Source of the DNA: Alphaproteobacteria bacterium MarineAlpha10_Bin2
Lineage (GTDB): Bacteria > Pseudomonadota > Alphaproteobacteria > UBA828
Direction of reading: 5' to 3'
Assembly: GCA_002937555.1 (NCBI GenBank)
Contig: PTKB01000125.1
Coordinates: 1-7,754 of the forward strand
DNA length: 7,754 bases
In this document: positions 6,018 to 7,754 of the stretch, piece by piece
Layout of the letters: each line of letters starts with the position of its first letter
Numbering within the stretch: the stretch's first letter is position 1
Position numbers and translations under genes: made by a program
Notes under the pieces: model-generated
Told to the model about the DNA's origin: nothing
The model's database searches: none
What the model saw: only the letters and a program-made list of their open reading frames with translations

Positions 6018-7193
6018 ATGCCTGTACCTCTAATTCAGCAAATCCGCGTCGGCGCCTACGTCTTGTCCAAGCGCATCCGGCGGACCAAGCGCTATCCGCT
6101 GGTGCTCATGCTGGAGCCTTTGTTCCGCTGCAATCTCGCCTGCCCCGGTTGCGGAAAGATCGATTATCCGTCGACGATCCTCGATCAGCGCCTCAGCCTC
6201 GAAGACTGCCTCGCCGCGGTCGACGAGTGCGGCGCACCGGTGGTCTCCATTCCCGGCGGCGAGCCACTGATCCATCCCGAGATGAAAGACATCGTCGCCG
6301 GCATCGTCGCGCGCAAGAAATTCGTCTATCTCTGCACCAATGCCCTGCTGCTCAGCAAAAAGCTCGAGCAATATACACCGAGCCCCTATTTGACTTTTTC
6401 GATCCATCTCGACGGTCTCGAAGAAGAGCATGACAAGGCGGTCGATCAAAAAGGCACTTTCAAGCGCGCCGTCGCCGCCATCAAAGAGGCGCAAGCGCGG
6501 GGCTTCCGCGTCAACGTCAATTCCACCCTGTTCGACGGCCACGCGCCGGAAGACGTGGCGGAATTTTTCGATTTCGTCACCCATGATCTGAAGATCGACG
6601 CCATCACCGTCTCGCCGGGCTATTCCTATGAGCGTGCGCCGGACCAGGAGCATTTCCTCAACCGCTCCAAGACCAAGGCGCTGTTCCGCGAAATCTTCCG
6701 CTTGGGCGAGCGCAAGAAGTGGCGCTTCAGCCAGTCCAGCCTGTTCCTCAATTTCCTCGCCGGCAACGAAACATATGAATGCACGCCGTGGGGCAACCCG
6801 ACGCGTAACATCTTCGGCTGGCAGAAGCCGTGCTATCTGCTGGGCGAAGGCTATACGGCGACCTTCAAAGAGCTCATGGAAGATACCGAATGGGACAAAT
6901 ACGGCACCGGCAAGTACGAAAAATGCGCCGACTGCATGGTTCACTGCGGCTATGAGGCGACCGCCGTTGAAGATACGCTGTCGAACCCGTTGAAGGCACT
7001 CTGGGTAAATTTGCGCGGCGTCAAGACGACGGGCCCGCTCGCGCCCGAGATCGATTTAGAGAATGCGCGGCCGGCGGAATATATTTTCGAATCCCATGTC
7101 GAAACCATGCTCGAAGAGATCGAAGGCGGCGACAATACGCCGTCACCCGACGGCGCGAAAAAGCGGAGCGCTCCGGCGAGCCACGCGGCGTAA
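6018..7193 (+). CDS. hpnH: Adenosyl-hopene transferase HpnH (radical SAM)
   Basis: A 391-residue radical SAM enzyme that adds a 5'-deoxyadenosyl group to a C30 hopene (diploptene), giving adenosylhopane, the first step of C35 hopanoid side-chain synthesis. The N-terminus PLIQQIRVGAYVLSKRI (4-20) is characteristic of HpnH. The 4Fe-4S ligands Cys38, Cys42 and Cys45 lie in CNLACPGC, followed by IPGGEP (78-83), which contacts SAM. Other family stretches are TFSIHLDGLEEEHD (126-139), SPGYSYERAPDQEHFL (199-214) and the cysteine cluster CADCMVHCGYEA (303-314). The tail after residue 370 is charged, low in complexity and probably disordered; it is encoded in the 51-nt overlap with hpnG and just before. 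An AAAGG at 6001-6005 is a somewhat distant ribosome binding site (12 nt). No membrane helix is visible, though the substrate is a membrane lipid. Confidence 0.96.
   Translation: MPVPLIQQIRVGAYVLSKRIRRTKRYPLVLMLEPLFRCNLACPGCGKIDYPSTILDQRLSLEDCLAAVDECGAPVVSIPGGEPLIHPEMKDIVAGIVARKKFVYLCTNALLLSKKLEQYTPSPYLTFSIHLDGLEEEHDKAVDQKGTFKRAVAAIKEAQARGFRVNVNSTLFDGHAPEDVAEFFDFVTHDLKIDAITVSPGYSYERAPDQEHFLNRSKTKALFREIFRLGERKKWRFSQSSLFLNFLAGNETYECTPWGNPTRNIFGWQKPCYLLGEGYTATFKELMEDTEWDKYGTGKYEKCADCMVHCGYEATAVEDTLSNPLKALWVNLRGVKTTGPLAPEIDLENARPAEYIFESHVETMLEEIEGGDNTPSPDGAKKRSAPASHAA
7138..7155. repeat. Perfect 7-bp hairpin across the hpnG stop codon
   Basis: CGCCGTC (7138-7144) and GACGGCG (7149-7155) form a perfect 7-bp GC-rich stem with loop ACCC on the plus strand. 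The hpnG TGA (7145-7143) lies in the stem and loop. No T-run follows on either strand. It may help to define the 3' end of either convergent transcript. Confidence 0.4.
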
Positions 7194-7754
7194 CGCGCCG
7201 AAGGCAATACGCGCATCGAACGCGAGCGACAACAGCTCGGGCAGATCCCACGGCCGTATTGCCACACCACGCAAGACAGCGCCGAGAGACACGCCGCCCA
7301 CCGCTGTCACGCCGGCAATCGCCGCTTCGGGAATATATCTGTTGGAAGGATCGGAAACGATCCTCAGCACCACGAACGGTACATCCGCGTCGCGCGCCGC
7401 TTCGGCGACGGCATGGCTTTCCATATCGCATGCCAATGCGGTTGTTTTCGCGAACAGGCCGAGCTTTTGATCCTGCGACCGGACAGCTTGATCGACCCCG
7501 ACGACCGCCCCGCTCCAGGTCTTGCTGCCGATCACGCCTAGCAACTGGCTCTGGAGGTCGGGATCGGCCGCGAACTCGGTTTCGGCTTGCTCCGGTATGG
7601 GCGCATCGGACGTCGTTTCTTCCTCCCCGTCCTCGGGGCGGCGCGCCAGATCGCCCAATCTCAAACGGCGGCGTCCGCTCGGCAACGGCTGATGCCAGGC
7701 GATGACACGCTCGGCAACGATGACGGCGCCCGGGCCGAGGCGCGGGTCGAGCCC
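7143..7754 (-). CDS. hpnG: Hopanoid-associated nucleoside phosphorylase HpnG (N-terminus beyond right edge)
   Basis: The frame is open to the window edge and shows 203 C-terminal residues, missing perhaps 20-60 at the N-terminus. HpnG belongs to the purine nucleoside phosphorylase/MTAN superfamily and removes adenine from adenosylhopane, giving (phospho)ribosylhopane, the step after HpnH. Visible residues: GLDPRLGPGAVIVAERVI (1-18), GAVVGVDQAV (82-91), the ribose-binding ACDMESHAVAEAA (108-120) with Glu112, and VVLRIVSDPSNR (128-139) whose Asp135 is at the purine-contacting Asp position. AVLRGVAIRPWDLPELLSLA (159-178) is typical of HpnG and separates it from ordinary MTAN. An acidic insert at about 31-62 seems longer than in the versions I know. 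The gene converges on hpnH and overlaps it by 51 nt, so the two cannot be one operon here. Confidence 0.9.
   Translation of the reverse strand, partial: GLDPRLGPGAVIVAERVIAWHQPLPSGRRRLRLGDLARRPEDGEEETTSDAPIPEQAETEFAADPDLQSQLLGVIGSKTWSGAVVGVDQAVRSQDQKLGLFAKTTALACDMESHAVAEAARDADVPFVVLRIVSDPSNRYIPEAAIAGVTAVGGVSLGAVLRGVAIRPWDLPELLSLAFDARIAFGALRRVARRSAPLFRAVG
7158..7175 (-). terminator. Terminator-like palindrome plus T5 inside the hpnG 3' end
   Basis: The perfect 12-bp palindrome CGGAGCGCTCCG (7164-7175) is followed on the minus strand by C and TTTTT (7162-7158). This resembles a short intrinsic terminator, but it encodes the residues RSAPLF just before the hpnG stop, and the stem can be only 4 bp around a 4-nt loop. 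It would act on hpnG-direction transcripts. Weak support; it may be chance. Confidence 0.25.

Noticed and set aside
6030..6944. 304-codon open frame on the minus strand opposite hpnH
   Set aside because: Shadow of hpnH; the composition (many Asp, Ala, Gly, Glu) follows from reverse reading of its codons.

Overview
The window looks like chromosomal DNA of a GC-rich, hopanoid-producing alphaproteobacterium. The ribosomal protein L13 N-terminus has an alphaproteobacterial flavour. The organism uses the MEP isoprenoid pathway (ispH) and carries the hopanoid side-chain genes hpnH and hpnG. I cannot name the genus; a Rhodospirillales-like lineage is a guess from gene content. No mobile elements, RNA genes, CRISPR arrays or phage genes are visible, and most of the window is tightly packed ordinary coding sequence.

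Left block (1-3109). The 5' end of rplM (L13) runs off the left edge on the minus strand. It is divided by a 216-nt divergent promoter region from a plus-strand operon of three genes: an ECHDC3-type crotonase-fold protein, a YccU-like CoA-binding protein, and an O-acetylhomoserine sulfhydrylase (MetY type). The first two genes are 13 nt apart; the second and third overlap by 4 nt (ATGA). This points to sulfur amino acid synthesis linked with acyl-CoA/CoA handling.

Middle block (3106-4816), minus strand. A GNAT N-acetyltransferase is followed 22 nt later by a group A FAD-dependent monooxygenase with a GTG start. This pair converges on metY so tightly that the two stop codons share the palindrome CTAG. 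Substrates cannot be deduced.

Right block (4900-7754). After a divergent 187-nt intergenic region with a plausible promoter, ispH and hpnH run on the plus strand 42 nt apart. hpnG comes back on the minus strand and overlaps the hpnH 3' end by 51 nt; its N-terminus lies beyond the right edge. IspH makes the C5 precursors IPP and DMAPP. HpnH joins a 5'-deoxyadenosyl group to a hopene, and HpnG then removes adenine to give ribosylhopane, the first steps to C35 bacteriohopanepolyols. The block therefore links isoprenoid supply to hopanoid side-chain extension.

I found no convincing new system. The points most worth a second look are the crotonase that lacks both catalytic glutamates beside a CoA-binding protein and metY, the two very tight convergent gene ends with hairpin-forming sequence, and an acidic insertion in HpnG.
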